Part shown: positions 10,947 to 22,347 of the stretch, piece by piece
How positions within the stretch are numbered: the first letter of the stretch is position 1
Layout: every line of letters starts with the position of its first letter
Assembly (NCBI GenBank): GCA_030847615.1
Contig: JAUMIR010000004.1
Coordinates: 224,129,501-224,193,500, forward strand
DNA from: Gambelia wislizenii
Taxonomy: Eukaryota; Chordata; Lepidosauria; Squamata; Crotaphytidae
Direction of reading: 5' to 3'
DNA: 64,000 nt
Notes under the pieces: generated by a model
What the model saw: only the letters and a program-made list of their open reading frames with translations
Database searches by the model: none
What the model was told of the DNA's origin: nothing
Made by a program: the position numbers and the translations under genes

Positions 10947-11373
10947 CAGTAGCACCCCCCCCCCCGGTATCTGCTGACTTGCCAACCGCAGATTTGATTA
11001 TCTGTGGTTGGCGATGGCGGGAGGGAAGGGAGGAGGGATCTTACCCTCCTGTCCCTTCCCCTGGGAGTGCTTCTGTTGCTGCGGCAGCGATCGGGAGGAG
11101 TGAACTGGCCTTGTCCCCTTCCCCCTTTGCCGCTGTGATCACAGCCATGGTGGGCCCATGGCAGGAGCAAAGGGGTGGAGGAGCAAACTGGCCTCGTCCC
11201 CTTCCCCTTTGCCCCCGTGATCATAGCTGCAGCGGGGCCATGGCAGGGGGAAGGGGGTGGAGGAGCAAACTTGCCCCCCCTTTCCCCCAGAATGGCATTC
11301 ACTATTATCCGTGGAATTCGCCATCCACGGGCATCCCCAGAACCAATCCCCCATGGATATGGGGGTGCTACTG
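10947..11373. mobile_element. pogo/Tigger-like MITE with GC-rich tandem insert (copy 4)
   Basis: Starts CAGTAGCACCCCCCCC and ends ATATGGGGGTGCTACTG, each side flanked by TA. The sub-terminal segments keep the family motifs (ATTATCTGTGGTTGG on the left, CCACGGGCATCCCCAGAACC on the right). The centre (about 11000-11290) is strongly GC-rich and contains an 82-83 bp tandem repeat. A 229-codon open frame covering 10739-11428 runs through this and the neighbouring element. It is compositional and not a protein gene. Confidence 0.8.
11095..11280. repeat. 82-83 bp tandem repeat, 2.3 units
   Basis: Units begin GAGGAG...AACTGGCC at 11095 and at 11178, and a third partial unit begins at 11260. Each contains CCCCTTCCCC, GTGATCA and GGGCCATGGCAGG-like blocks. 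The units differ by scattered substitutions, so the duplication is not very recent. Confidence 0.85.
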
Positions 11374-11375
11374 TA

Positions 11376-13240
11376 TTATATATATTGTTTTAACTTACAT
11401 TGTAGGGTGCTTTGGGTTCTGTATGTGAAGAGGAGGGGAGAGGCAGGATATTAAATACATAATAAAATAAATACAGCTGAAGTTGAAGAATCTGAATTTT
11501 ATGTTGGATAAACCCCGTTTGAAGTTGCCAGTACTATGATTGTGCAGGGTGTATGCACAGTTATTTTTGTTTGACTCTGCATTCTTCAGATGACTTTGGG
11601 TGTGTGCATAAGAGGGAGAAGGAGAGTGTATGTGTGCTGTCATACATTTCACATTGGCTTATAAATTGTTCCTCCATCCATGAAGGGTTGGAGGGTGTCT
11701 CCTACCCCATTCTGCAGGCTCTCGGTGCTGTTTCCATGAATTTCCCCATCCTTAGAGAAGCAGTTTTGGTGTGTGTGCATGCATGTGTGCTCAGGGAGCT
11801 ACCAAGACAAGGTACAAAATGCCCATGTGTGTGAACGTGAGGTTTATTCTATATGCAGAAGTAAAGGTATGAGCCAAGCCATAGTGTCTGCTCAAAACAA
11901 ATACATTTTAAAAAACCCAGCTTGATAGTGTTGTTAGATGTGTAAGAACTATTTGCTCTGCTCTTTAATGTTATCCAGTTTTATGTGTGGTGAGGCTGAA
12001 AGCATCATTGTTTTTCCTAGCCTCATGTAAGTGTAGCTGTTTAAATGGTGAGGTTGGGCTGCCACGTAGGTACAGTCATTACAGTTCTCTTTTTTAAGTT
12101 ATGCTTTGTGGCTCAAGTAGTGGAACTTCCCTGACCTTTTCTTTAGATGCTTTTGCAACAGGAACTTTGGTGCAAAGCAAACTGAGAGGTGGGGGAGGAG
12201 GAAGAAATAACATTTAGCTTTCCTCCCCGTATTTTAATGTTTTAATGTTGGTATCCTTCATATATTAATTCAGGGGGGTTCCAAATTGCCTTTTTTGTGT
12301 GTATGCCTTTTTTGTGTCTATGTCTTGAGGCCTGCTAGAAGTTCAGGTTTCATGGCTTTTGCAGGGAGATAAAAATCTGCTTGCTATAAGTTTGACAAGT
12401 ACATTGGCCCAGCAGAGCAATGCTCACTTGGCATCTCAGCCTTCCGTCAGAGCTTCCCAGGTTAGACAGCACTGTGAAGAGAAAACTTGAGATAGCTACA
12501 GAGTTAGTCCTTTGTATTCTGGCCATTATCTACAGAGGAAAATATATAATAAAATATAAAAGGTGTTCTGCGGGTTTTTATGCACAGATTACTTCTGTTG
12601 TTGTTAAATACTCTTGAACTATATTGTAAAAGATGCATGTAGGATCTTTTTGAGATGATTTTAATGTTTTCTTTGGTGTACTGCCCAGACACCATGTATT
12701 CACAATTCACACAGCTGTCTAGGAAGATTCTTCAGTCCATGCTACTGAAAGCTGCTGAGGGGCCCAGGAGAATCCAGGGCTGGGTTGCTTCAACTCTTCT
12801 TTTGTTGTCAGCAGGAGTTGGTGAAACAGTTTACTTGGAAAAACCACTGGTGGCCCAATATGGCAGTATGAGGAGGGTTTTTATCACCCTTGATTTCAGG
12901 GGATGCAGAAGGCAGCACTTGCAGGCTTACCATTACTAAATGGGTAGCTGTTCTGGTGTAGACAAAGGCTGCTGACATAATTGGAGATATCAAACTGGCC
13001 ACTAGCCATTTCATCTAGCCAGCCATAACATTGTCTGGCATGAGTGCCCCATGATGGTGCCTGCAGAAGTTTCTGTGGAAGAACCAGGCCTGAAACCAAC
13101 TGAAATGCAGTAGATAGCCCATGCAATTCTTTCTTTTTATTTTTTTTCTTGCCACACTCAGCTGAAGAAGACAGTATAATAAAGATAAGACACTCTGAGC
13201 TTATAGAAGTGTTCATAATAAATTTAATTCAAGTGTTGTG
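11376..13240. other. unique DNA, no gene seen
   Basis: About 1.9 kb without recognisable repeat family. Short open frames show no family resemblance and lack convincing splice-site pairs. Confidence 0.5.
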
Positions 13241-13244
13241 CATA

Positions 13245-13335
13245 AACAGCTAATACCCAACATCCTTTGCCATTGGCTATACTGGCAAGTGGGAGTTGTA
13301 GTCCAATAACATTTGGCGGGAGCACAGTTGTCCTG
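13245..13335. repeat. palindromic MITE-like repeat fragment (copy 4)
   Basis: Half of the family: GCCATTGGCTATACTGGCAA, GGGAGTTGTAGTCCAATAAC, ATTTGGCGGGAGCACAG. Confidence 0.65.
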
Positions 13336-13445
13336 ATGTGGTGGTTCTAAATTATCCCACCAGGAAAAAGGAAAGATGATCTACCTGAAAGATGCCTTTC
13401 TGTTGTCTTCTTTTGTCTGGTAATTGTCACCCTCTTGCCTGTTTG

Positions 13446-13735
13446 TTGTTTAATGTCAACTTCCAACTTACGGTGACCCTGTGAATGGATGAAATCTACA
13501 AGTCACCCTGTCCTCAACAGCCCTGCTCAGGTCTTGCAGATTCAGGGTCATGATGTCCTTGATTGAGTCTATCCATCTGGAATGGGGTTGTCCACTTCCT
13601 ATTGTTTTCTACCTTACCAAGCATTATTGTCTTTTCTAGTGAGTCATGTCTTCTCATGATATATCCAAAGTATGACAATCTCAGTTTAGTCATACTGGCT
13701 TCTAGAGAGAATTCAGGCTTGTCTAGAGGCTCTCA
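13446..13735 (-). pseudogene. RTE-BovB LINE 3' end, antisense fragment
   Basis: Read on the minus strand, this is the 3' part of a BovB/RTE retrotransposon. It contains the C-terminal coding remnant around SLEASMTKLRLSYFGYIMRR-like codons (near 13640-13700) and the terminal 'GGTCACCGTAAGTTGGAAGT' segment. The sense-strand text 'GTCAACTTCCAACTTACGGT' with '...GTCTATCCATCTGGAATGGG' is the usual inverted appearance in lizard genomes. Only about 290 bp remain. A sense copy of the overlapping region is at 35.97-36.5 kb. Confidence 0.8.
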
Positions 13736-14984
13736 AAGCACATTCAGTGGTGATGGTAGTAAATACATACACAGTGTGGGAGAAAGAAAGATCTACTGGC
13801 CAGTAATGTCAGAAAAGGTATGCAGCCCTGCCTGTTTGAGCAGCAATGAAATGTCTTTCCCAACTGTAATTCTTTGGAAGATGGGACATTTGACAGACCT
13901 TTTCCATGTTATCCAGAGTCTGCTTTTTATATCCCGTTCAGCTTTCTAGCAATAACCCCCTTTTCCCCTGCTAGCAAAACACTAGAAATTATATAGATGG
14001 ATTTTTAAAGATGATTTATTACTATAGGAATAATAATATCTAAAGTTTTATTAGATAATTGTTTTGGATTAATTATTTATTGTGAGTGGATAAAATTCTT
14101 CTCTTTCAATGACAAGTCTGAAAATGTTCCCAAGTGGGACATTTTTCGTATGTGGGTGACTTCAGGCAAAAACAAGCTCTCTGTCTTAAAAAAATGACAG
14201 ATTAAAACAGGAAATAAAGCACCTCAGGATTATTGTGCTTGTATTTGGGGGTCTGAGGGGCTGTTGCTTGTTTCTTTTACTTTTCAGAATTGCTTGAAGG
14301 CTGAGTGGTGTGGAAGCTTGAAAAGATTCTGAATTCATTTACATGCTTTCTTCATAACTGTCATGGACTCTAATACAGAAATTCTGACTTTAATGCATAA
14401 CCTGGTACTTAGTCTGATTTTTCTCTTTCCTGGCCAGTTGGAAGGCTAAGGCAATACAGTACTGGTTTTAGTAGAACTGAGCCAAAATAGTCTTTCGTTT
14501 AAGCTTTGGTGTTAGTTAAAGTATGCTTTTGGCTATTCCTCAAAATACAACCTTGGTTGAGTTTCTCAATATTAGAAGGTGTGCTTCTCCAACCCCCCCT
14601 CCCCCAAGTATCTTTTCAGATTCTTCAGGGGCCTCTGTAATTTCTGATATAGCTCACAGGGCCCCTCCAAACTTTTAGGAATAAAGAAATTCTGTGATTC
14701 CTGAATATCTGTAACCAAACTGAGGTACATTTCTTGACCTGAATAAACTAAAGAGGCAAAGGGAAAGAGGACCTACCGATAGACAGAAGCCACCCTTGTA
14801 TGATTTTCTGGTCTTGTTTTGTGTGGTAATTGTCACTCCCTTGTGTAGAGTCTTTCGTGCCTGGCCTCCAGTCCATGTGATTGTGGGCTGGTCTGAGCTG
14901 TTACAAGTCTGTCTGGAGGCAGTGACACTGCCAGACTTCAGGAAGCCCTGGGCTTCAGGAAACTCCTGTCCTCAGAGGCAGGAG
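13736..14984. other. unique AT-rich DNA, no gene seen
   Basis: No repeat or exon recognised. Confidence 0.5.
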
Positions 14985-15205
14985 TTGCATAGGAATCTGC
15001 CTTATATTGAATCAGATAATAGACCCATCTGGACCACTATTGTCCATTCTGACTGGTCTTTAGGGCACATATAGGAATAAGGTATAGGAATCTGCCTTAT
15101 ATTGACTCAGATAATTGATCTATCTGGGCCAACATTGTCTACTCTAATCAGGAACAGCTGGATAAAATCAGATAAGATTTCAGGCTGGATTCTTTCCTAG
15201 CCCAG
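14985..15205 (+). repeat. 'CTGCCTTATATTGAATCAG' SINE-like repeat, internally duplicated
   Basis: The segment AGGAATCTGCCTTATATTGA...ATCAGATAATAGACCCATCTGG...TTGTCCATTCTGACT occurs at about 14991 and again at about 15087. The spacing is close to 96 bp and the second copy is more complete, running on to CCCAGTTGGAGATCCCTGG. It resembles the widespread squamate repeat beginning 'AAGCTGCCTTATACTGAATCAGACC'. Confidence 0.65.
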
Positions 15206-15292
15206 TTGGAGATCCCTGGTATTCTCTGCTTAGCTTCTGAAATCAGACAAGATTGGGTATGTTTAGAGTGATATGGTGGGGCACAGTGTAAT
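15206..15292 (-). repeat. 5S rRNA-like fragment, antisense
   Basis: The minus strand reads CCACCATATCACTCTAAAC, ACCCAATCTTGTCTGATTTC and AGAAGCTAAGCAGAGAATAC. This parallels 5S rRNA positions from the 5' stem through the A box, then skips the C-box region. It is most likely a piece of the 5S-derived SINE, with a deletion, abutting the repeat on its left. Confidence 0.65.
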
Positions 15293-16805
15293 TGTCTAAC
15301 AGTCCTGCACCTTGTAGGAAGGGCTTCAGAAAAGGATCAAGTAAGCATCTCCTCCCAATCTATTACAGAGGGGCAGGATTGCAGAGGGGTGGGCGGCCCT
15401 GGTGAGGCAATTCTCACCTGACCACTGCCAACAAGAGTAGATGACAGGTCAATGTGATGCTCAAAAGAGCTCCTGCCCATCCCATCTTTCCCATTCTTCT
15501 CTTACTTTTTCAGTGCATGTACACTATTGTGAAGTGAAGCTCCACAGTCAGGCCCACCATATTCATTTCTGAATGAGATGTGTGCATGGAATGGTGTTCC
15601 ATAACAGCATGCACCTGCCAGAAGAATGTGGAAAATACCAGAAGAAAGGAGTCATTGTCATTGTGATCTGGAGACCTACTGGACTTTGAGGAAGCTGGTT
15701 TGTGCCTAGAGGTGCAGCCCAACAGTGCCTCTATCTGAAAGGAGAAATTACACGCAGTGGTTCAGCAAAAAATAGTCATTTTCAGATCAGTGGGCTTCCA
15801 GACCTATTCCTTGTGGTTTGATTTAGGGACAGTGCAGTTCTCCAGAGCTTTAAAATAAGATGGGGATAGATGGGTGGGTATGAAGATCTCTCTCTGACTG
15901 TTGATTAGTTTCCAGGGAGTTTTGTGTGGAGAAGCATACTAACAATAACATACTCTATGGGATTTGATCAGGTGTTTTGGCAAGAATTTCATAAGGAAAA
16001 CCATTTTTTCAACATGATAATTAAACTTCAGTTTTCCACTCTACTTCTCAGTTTGAAGACCTTTTTTGCCACTGTTTTTCTTTTTACTCTTTAGTTCAGG
16101 AACATCTGTAGTTAAGTGATGGTGGCACTGAACATGAATAGGGAATATTGATTCTTGGAAGCTAAGTACAATAGGTTGCTTCAATACAGTTTCTCAGCAT
16201 CTGAGTATATGTCATCTGTGCTGCCATATACTGAATTTTTATCTAATTTTCAGGCTCACCTGTCATCTTTATTTTGAGAAGCTAGGAACATCCAACCCCT
16301 TTTTCTTTGTATGTGCAGAACTGTGACATTCTGAAAATTGTAATATTCTCAAATAAATTTGCAGTCAAATACGCTAATATAATGCATGTATATATTTGTG
16401 TAAATTAAGCAAGTTTTGGTTTGCATTTAGATTATTTAAGCCATTATTGGGCCTCATTTTATTAGCTAACTTCCATAATATAGTTACTTCTTCACCTTTA
16501 AAACAGATGAGCTGGACTTTCAGGTGTTAAAATAGTGGAGGACCTGTGCTTTTTCCAGACTGGGTGTATTTAAAAAAAAAATGTCTTGGGAATATAACTA
16601 AGCACCAATATTCTAAGAAATTGTAAGGGAAGGACAGGATTTCTGGCATTTTAGAAAAGATTGGCAGATAATGGAGCATATTTGATAAACTTACCATTCA
16701 TTTGAATCTGTTGTTCCCGCAAGGCTGTATGGCAAAACTGAAGTTTGCCATCTCCCAGTCCTCCTCATATATATAAGATATGAGCTATGATTTCCAAACA
16801 TTTTA
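15293..16805. other. unique DNA, no gene seen
   Basis: No repeat family or exon recognised. Confidence 0.5.
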
Positions 16806-16870
16806 AAATTTTATTTATTTATTTATTTATACCCCGCTCTTCAGCCACAAGGTTATCAGATGGATGTGAG
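16806..16870 (-). mobile_element. LINE tail fragment, antisense, with (TTTA)n
   Basis: (TTTA)n followed by TACCCCGCTCTTCAGCCACA and GGTTATCAGATGG. The reverse complement is a LINE-type 3' end (GTGGCTGAAGAGCGGGGTAT then AAATA repeats). The same end, also antisense, recurs at 31.0 kb. Confidence 0.65.
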
Positions 16871-17325
16871 CAGTTAGACTTATCCCAGATTTGCCATGGG
16901 ACAGCTCTGCTGTATGTCACCACATCAGGGCTTCAACAGATCCACCCAGCACATCCATACCACTATGACTTGCATGTCAGGTGCAGATAATTGCAGTGTC
17001 CCAAGTAAGGGGATATCAGAAATGCAGCTTCACTCAGCCCCTAGTGGCTAGTTCCTCAGAAAGTACCGTAAATCAACTCAGGGAGAGGAAAACATCACAT
17101 CATGGGATATTTGGATACAGAAGAACAATGTTGTTCCTACTGGGGTCATGAGTTGCACTAACAGAGTGTCAGCTCTTTCAGCATTGTCTGTGGCTTTGTG
17201 TGTGTGGATCTCTGTGTAAAATATAAGTTAAGTCATTAACGATATGAGATACTATGTGGTATAATTTAAAAACTCTCAAAGACTCATTATTGTGCCACTG
17301 CAGTCATACCTGGAGGAGACTTTCA
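16871..17325. other. unique DNA, no gene seen
   Basis: Nothing recognisable beyond short sequence similarity to repeat flanks. Confidence 0.4.
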
Positions 17326-17327
17326 AG

Positions 17328-17480
17328 AGTACAAGAAGCTGCCTTATATGACAACAGACCACTGGTTCCTGTAGCTTAGTGTTTCAGGTCATCCTGTTCT
17401 TACTGTTAGAAGTCTTTCAAAGCCCTGTCTGAAAATGCCAGGGTTTTGAACTGAATGCAATGTATCTGCTCTAACACTGT
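17328..17480 (+). repeat. diverged 'AAGCTGCCTTATA' SINE-like repeat
   Basis: ACAAGAAGCTGCCTTATATG, ACAACAGACCACTGGTTCCT, GCTTAGTGTTTCAGG, AATGCCAGGGTTTTGAACTG and GCAATGTATCTGCTCTAACA follow the order of the family seen at 15.0 kb, including the inverted B-box-like part. Confidence 0.55.
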
Positions 17481-18178
17481 GCTGAAGTCCCTTTCCAACT
17501 TAACTTATCCTTCACGTGTGTTTTAATGATGAGCCTGTATTTTCCACCATCGTAACAATTTGGCATAGTATTTTGATTAGACAGACTCTTGCATTTCCAG
17601 TGTCTGCTGTCTCTGTGAACCACTTCAAATAACTTTTTGATACATTCCTCTGAATGTGGAGGACATTTCCTTGTTTCTTTATCACTTTCTGCAACATGAA
17701 TGCCTTTATTCCCCCCACTTTTTTTTTTTTTTTTTGGCAACATGAATATATTCCGGTTCTTTCAAAGCAGTGCATGTTTCATTGAATTATCCTGTTATAT
17801 CATCCCAAGGGCATTTTGTTGAGATAACTCATGCTAATTTCAGTAGTCAGCAGGAAGTACCTGAACTTTATTGGAATTTTAATTTAATAACCCTCTTGTC
17901 TTAACTGCTTCCCATTGCTTTCTTTCCAAGGAATTTAGGACAAAACAAAAACCAAAAACCTTAGAGTATTGTTTACTACTTGCCCAGACAAAGTGAGGAA
18001 GGAACACCTGTGGGTATTTTCAGTCTATTAAAATACAGTGTGTTGTCGACATAATCATCTGAAAATTGTAGTGATGAAAGTTGTGGAAGCTATGTGAGCA
18101 AAATCTCTGTCCTTTCTAAAGCACTCAAAAGAGTGGTAGTCCCAGTGGAATTTCATTAATTTTTTTCTCCTTGATATA

Positions 18179-19100
18179 GATCATAGAATCATAGAATTGA
18201 AAGCGACCATGAGGACCCCCGCCCTGCCTTGCAGGAATACACAATCGAAGCACTCGTGACAGATGGCCATCCAGCCTCTGTTTAAAACCCTCCAAAAAAG
18301 GAGACTCCACCACACTCTGAAGTAGTGTATTCCACTGCCAAACAGCTCTTACTGTCAGGAGTGCCTAAATGCTTAGGTACAATCTCTTTTCCTGTAGTTT
18401 ACGTACATTGCTCTGTGTCCTAGTCTCTGGAGCAGCAGAAAACAAATTTGCTCCATCCTCAGTATCACATCCCTTCAAATATTTAAACATGACTATCATG
18501 TCACTTCTTCACCTTCTCTTCTCCAGGCTAAAGATACCTAGCTTCCTAAGCCGCTCCTCATAGGGCATGGCTTCCAGACTTTTCCCTATTTTGGTCGCCC
18601 TCCTCTGGAAACGTTCCAGCTTGTCAGTATCCTTGAATTGTGGTGGCCTGAAATGGACACTATAGTCCAAGTGAGGTCTGACCAAAGCAGAATAGAGTGG
18701 TACTATTAAATCCCTTGATCTAGACACTATACTCCTATTGATGCAGCCTAGAGTGGCACTGAATTTTTTAGCTGCCACATCACACTGTTCACACATGTTC
18801 AGCTTGTGGTCTACAAGCCAGGTGTCACCCTTCCTATATCTCTGCATTTAATTTTTTCTACATAAATGTAGTACTCTACATTCCTGTTGAAATTCATTTG
18901 GTTAATTTTGGCCCAGCTCTTCAGTCTGTTAAGCTCGTTCTGAATTCTCATCCTGTCCTTTGGGGTATGCACTCCCCTTCTAATTTGGTGTCATCTGCAA
19001 ATTTGATAAGAGGATTATTATTAAGATTATTGCCAATGCTTCTGAGATTACTTCTGTTAGTTCTTTTAATACTCCAGGTCCGTAGTGAGCAATTTATTCC
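18179..19100 (-). pseudogene. CR1 LINE ORF2 3' end, antisense, 5'-truncated
   Basis: The longest CR1 remnant in the window. On the minus strand it encodes, in order, an RT catalytic box reading KFADDTKLEG (about 18978-19010), the 'W-A-K-I-N-Q-M-N-F-N' region, DTWLVDHKLNM, the block ending [12 protein letters not shown] (about 18660-18700), ERFQRRATK and SLEKRR. It then continues to the EVFKQRLDGHLSR C-terminus near 18240-18300. The FADD catalytic pair is intact. The reading frame is interrupted: a 112-codon open piece (18509-18847) is separated from the C-terminal piece. The end at 18179 carries the family's TCATAGAATCATAGAATT terminal repeat. This is a typical 5'-truncated, immobile copy. 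Confidence 0.9.
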
Positions 19101-19289
19101 TCTCTTAAGGGATTATTGAAATATATAATTCTTTAAAGCTGAGGTGTGGAAACTGGGCTGAATCTGTTAGTCTTGGGCTCCTAATCCTGAGTATCTTCAG
19201 ATGGCCATTCCCCCTTCCCCATGATCTCATGACTTGAAGGTCTGCCAGTTTTTGTTATCTTATTCTGCAACTTTGAAATGCTTCTCCTA

Positions 19290-19519
19290 GAGAGCTAGTA
19301 TGGTATAGTGGTTTGAGCACTGGACTGTGATTTTGGAGACCAGGATTCAGATCTCTGCTCAGCCATAGAAACCCACTGGGTGACCTTGGGCAAGTCACAC
19401 TCAGTCCCAGAGAAAGGCAAAAGGCAATGCCCCTCTGAACAAATCTTGCCAAGAAGACCCCATGATAGGTCAGTTTAGGATTGCCGTAAGTCAGAAACAA
19501 CTTGAAGGCAAACAACAAA
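19290..19519 (+). mobile_element. tRNA-derived SINE, ACA-tailed (copy 2)
   Basis: AGAGCTAGTATGGTATAGTG head with diverged A box, B box region AGGATTCAGATCTC, AACCCACTGGGTGACCTTGG body, GCCGTAAGTCAGAAACAACT and tail AACAACAA. The B box is more decayed than in the 1.9-kb copy. Confidence 0.9.
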
Positions 19520-20537
19520 GGCATTTAAGCTCTATTTTAAATAGGTACTATTGGCTCCACGCCTTTGACATGAGCCCCACTGAACACTGAAATGTGGCCC
19601 CCTGAGAACGTCTATGGAATTGAATTCAGCTTTGTGGCTTAAAAGAGTTCCTTGGCCTTGCTTTAAAGTAGATGTGGGAAACTGTTTGGGGTCTGCATTG
19701 CCTCATCCTCACCCGGGGACCTTGAAAGGCCATTTCCCCTTGCCACTTTCCTGAAACTGTTTTTGTAGGGTTGTTTTTGTTTTTTTTTTTGGAAGCGTGT
19801 GAGACTTCAGAATTTATATAGGAAAATTTGGAGCCATGGTTAGTGGGCAGGGGTAGGAAAAGTGCCTGGAGATGAAGAAGCAGAATGCTAAGTGTTTGCT
19901 AGTTCATGACTGACATTCTGAGAAGTAAAATTGTCAGAGTTAGGAACTAACTAGTTAAAGTGTTATCAGTTAATATGGACATTTTATAACAAAAAAGAAG
20001 CAATTTAGTTATGTGGAGAAATTACAATGCAATACAATCTTGTTAAGTTCAGTTTAGGAATTTCCCTGCATGCATGAGTTTTTCCACTCCCCCTTCTTCT
20101 TTCCCTAGGCAATTTCAGCCAACTGGAGCAATGGGTCATTCATCACATGACCTCCTAATTTAAATACTCTATTATGCTTTGTTTAAGTTCCCTTTTAAGT
20201 TTGTCTCCATGTGGCTGTAGCCATCTTTTAGTCTTGCTTTGACTTTTCACCCTTCACTATGCAGCCTTCATCGCTTAAGGCTGGGTGAGTTTTTCCTACC
20301 CTAATCCTCTTAGTTAGTTAAGGACCTTTAAATTTGTTTAAATATGTACCGTAGATTAAGATTGATATACCTTCAGTAAACTTTTGATATGCATTTTTAA
20401 ACTGACGTCTTTGTTGTTTAATGAGTCTAATTGACTGGGTGATCAGACCACACATTTAAATGTTAATTGAGCTGTGTTGATGCCTTTACTCTGCTTACTT
20501 TGAAAAAAAAGGGTTTTTTTTTTTTTTTTAACTTTTT
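19520..20537. other. unique DNA, no gene seen
   Basis: About 1 kb without recognisable repeats except T and A runs near 20500-20530. Confidence 0.45.
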
Positions 20538-21041
20538 AAGAAGATATTTAAAGCCCTGCATGGTTTGGGTCCAACTTATCTCCGGGACCGCCTCCTTCCG
20601 TACGACCCTCCCCGCGCACTTCGGTTCTCTGAGAGGAATCTGTTACAGCCTATGAAAACAAGGCTATCAGTGATGTCCCACAGGGCCTTCTCCGCTGCTG
20701 CTCCCAGATTATGGAATGGCCTGCCGGACGAGATCCGTCTTATTAACACCTTAGACAACTTTAAAAAAGCAGTCAAGACGGATCTTTTCCGGCAGGCCTT
20801 TCCTGAATAACTATCCCGGTCCAAGACTCGGCTGTCCTCCCTGAGCTATAATCAGATTTTTAAAAAACTATTGTATGTTTTAATCTTTTTCTAATCTATA
20901 TATTTTTAATTTACTGTATGTTTTTAATCTTTTATAATTTAATATTATTTTAAGGGGGGTGGGCTAGGGTACTGGGACTATGGAGTTTTTATATTGTAAG
21001 CTGCCCCGATTGCATTGCAGAGGGGCGGGATAGAAATAAAA

Positions 21042-21076
<35 letters not shown>
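20538..21076 (+). pseudogene. L2/Vingi-like LINE 3' end (C-terminus and tail)
   Basis: The plus frame from about 20539 to the stop at 20808 reads IFKALHGLGPTYLRDRL, then a segment with HRAFSAAAPRLWNGLPDEIR and DNFKKAVKTDLFRQAF. This is the C-terminal signature of L2-group LINE ORF2 proteins (APRLWN-LP then FKKxLKTxLFRQAF). After the stop comes a 3' UTR ending GCAGAGGGGCGGGATAGAAA and an (ATT)n tail. The frame has no stop over some 90 codons, so this is a comparatively young but strongly 5'-truncated copy. Clade assignment between L2 and the related Vingi group is uncertain. Confidence 0.85.

Positions 21077-21077
<1 letters not shown>
21042..21077. repeat. (ATT)n tail of the LINE
   Basis: About eleven ATT units at the LINE 3' end. 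Confidence 0.95.
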
Positions 21078-21079
<2 letters not shown>

Positions 21080-21297
21080 TTTTATTTTTAAAAAAGTGCT
21101 AGATCCCTGGAATCTTTAATAAATTTTTAATTTTAGACTAATATCCTCCAACAAGTTATACTTACATTTTGGCTATAGTGATTGACTTACAGTAAGTTGA
21201 AATTTCAGCATTAATATACTGTAATTCTAGAATTGTGTTATTTATTAATTGAATGAGAGAACAGTGCTAAAGAGCCAACAAATTTTGTTTTTCCCAA

Positions 21298-21913
21298 GTT
21301 CATAGAATCATTCAGTTGGAAGAGATCTCAAGGGCCAGCCTGTCCAACCCCCTGCCATGCAGGAATACACAATCAAATCATTCTAGACAGATGGCCATAC
21401 AGCCTCTGTTTAAAAACCTCCAGAGAAGGAGACTCCACCACACTATGAGGCAGTGTATTCCACTGCCTAACAGCTCTTACTGTTAGGAAGTTCTTCCTAA
21501 TGTTTAGGTGGAATCTCTTTTCCTGTAGTTTGAACCCATTGCTCTGTGTCCTAGTCTCCGGAGCCTGCTCCATCCTCAGTATGACATCCTTTCAAATATT
21601 TAAACATGGCTATCATGTCCCCTCTCAACGTGCTCTTCTCCAGACTAAACATGCCCAGCTTCCTAAGCTGCTACACATAGGGTGTGGCTTCCAGACCTCC
21701 CACCATCTGGTCGCCCTCCTCTGGACATGTTCCCGCTTCTCAATATCCTTCCTGAAGAACTGGACACAGTATTCCAGGTGAGTGGCCAGAACTGGACACA
21801 GTATTCCAGGTGAGGTCTGACCAAAGCAGAATAGAGTGGCACTTTCACTTCCTTTGATCTAGACACTATAATCCTATTAATGCAGCCTAGAATCACATTG
21901 GCTTTTTAAGCTA
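21298..21913 (-). pseudogene. CR1 LINE 3' end, antisense
   Basis: The minus strand carries [35 protein letters not shown] and, downstream, APETRTQSNGFKLQEKRFHL, NIRKNFLTVRAVRQWNTLP and VVESPSLEVFKQRL with its stop near 21373. It ends at the terminal TTCATAGAATCATTCAGTTG. The frame is broken by a 32-bp duplication (26-bp repeat at 21756-21781 and 21788-21813). It is truncated within the region downstream of the RT catalytic box. Confidence 0.9.
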
Positions 21914-22347
21914 CTGCTAAAAAACTACTGGTAGTTGGGGTGTTTTTTTAACCCCAAACCTTGCTCCCCTAGATTTTCAGAAAACTGTTTCTTGGATTTT
22001 TTTTAAAAAAATCCTTCAGGGTTGGGGAATTAAACTGTTTAGGTCAATAGATCCAAACAACTTACTTTATTTCATGATCAGAGTATTATCATTCAGTTAA
22101 CTCGACTTTTTTTTTTAAGCCAACAAATAGTAAGGCAATTTGGAAGGGGGAGGATGGTTGTCTTTGCAACCAGTTGGTCCTCATGTGTTCTACATGGACA
22201 CCTCGTAGAGGCTCCTCATCTGTCCTAGGAAACTGAACAGGTGTTGAAGCTCTTTACGGAGGGGGGGGCTTTGTTGGGATTTATATGGGTTGGGGGTGGT
22301 GAGAAATGGGATTTAAAAAGACATGCACCTGTTTCTTTCTCTCCCAG
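21914..22347. other. unique DNA upstream of candidate exon
   Basis: No repeat recognised. It contains T, A and G homopolymer runs. The last 25 bases form a good polypyrimidine tract and AG. Confidence 0.4.

Noticed and set aside
10739..11428. 229-codon open frame on the plus strand
   Set aside because: It runs through two different pogo-like MITEs and their GC-rich tandem repeat. Its reading is Pro/Gly/Trp-rich without domain resemblance and is explained by composition.
13563..13949. 128-codon plus-strand open frame
   Set aside because: The first part is the antisense of the BovB 3' end and the rest has no family resemblance.
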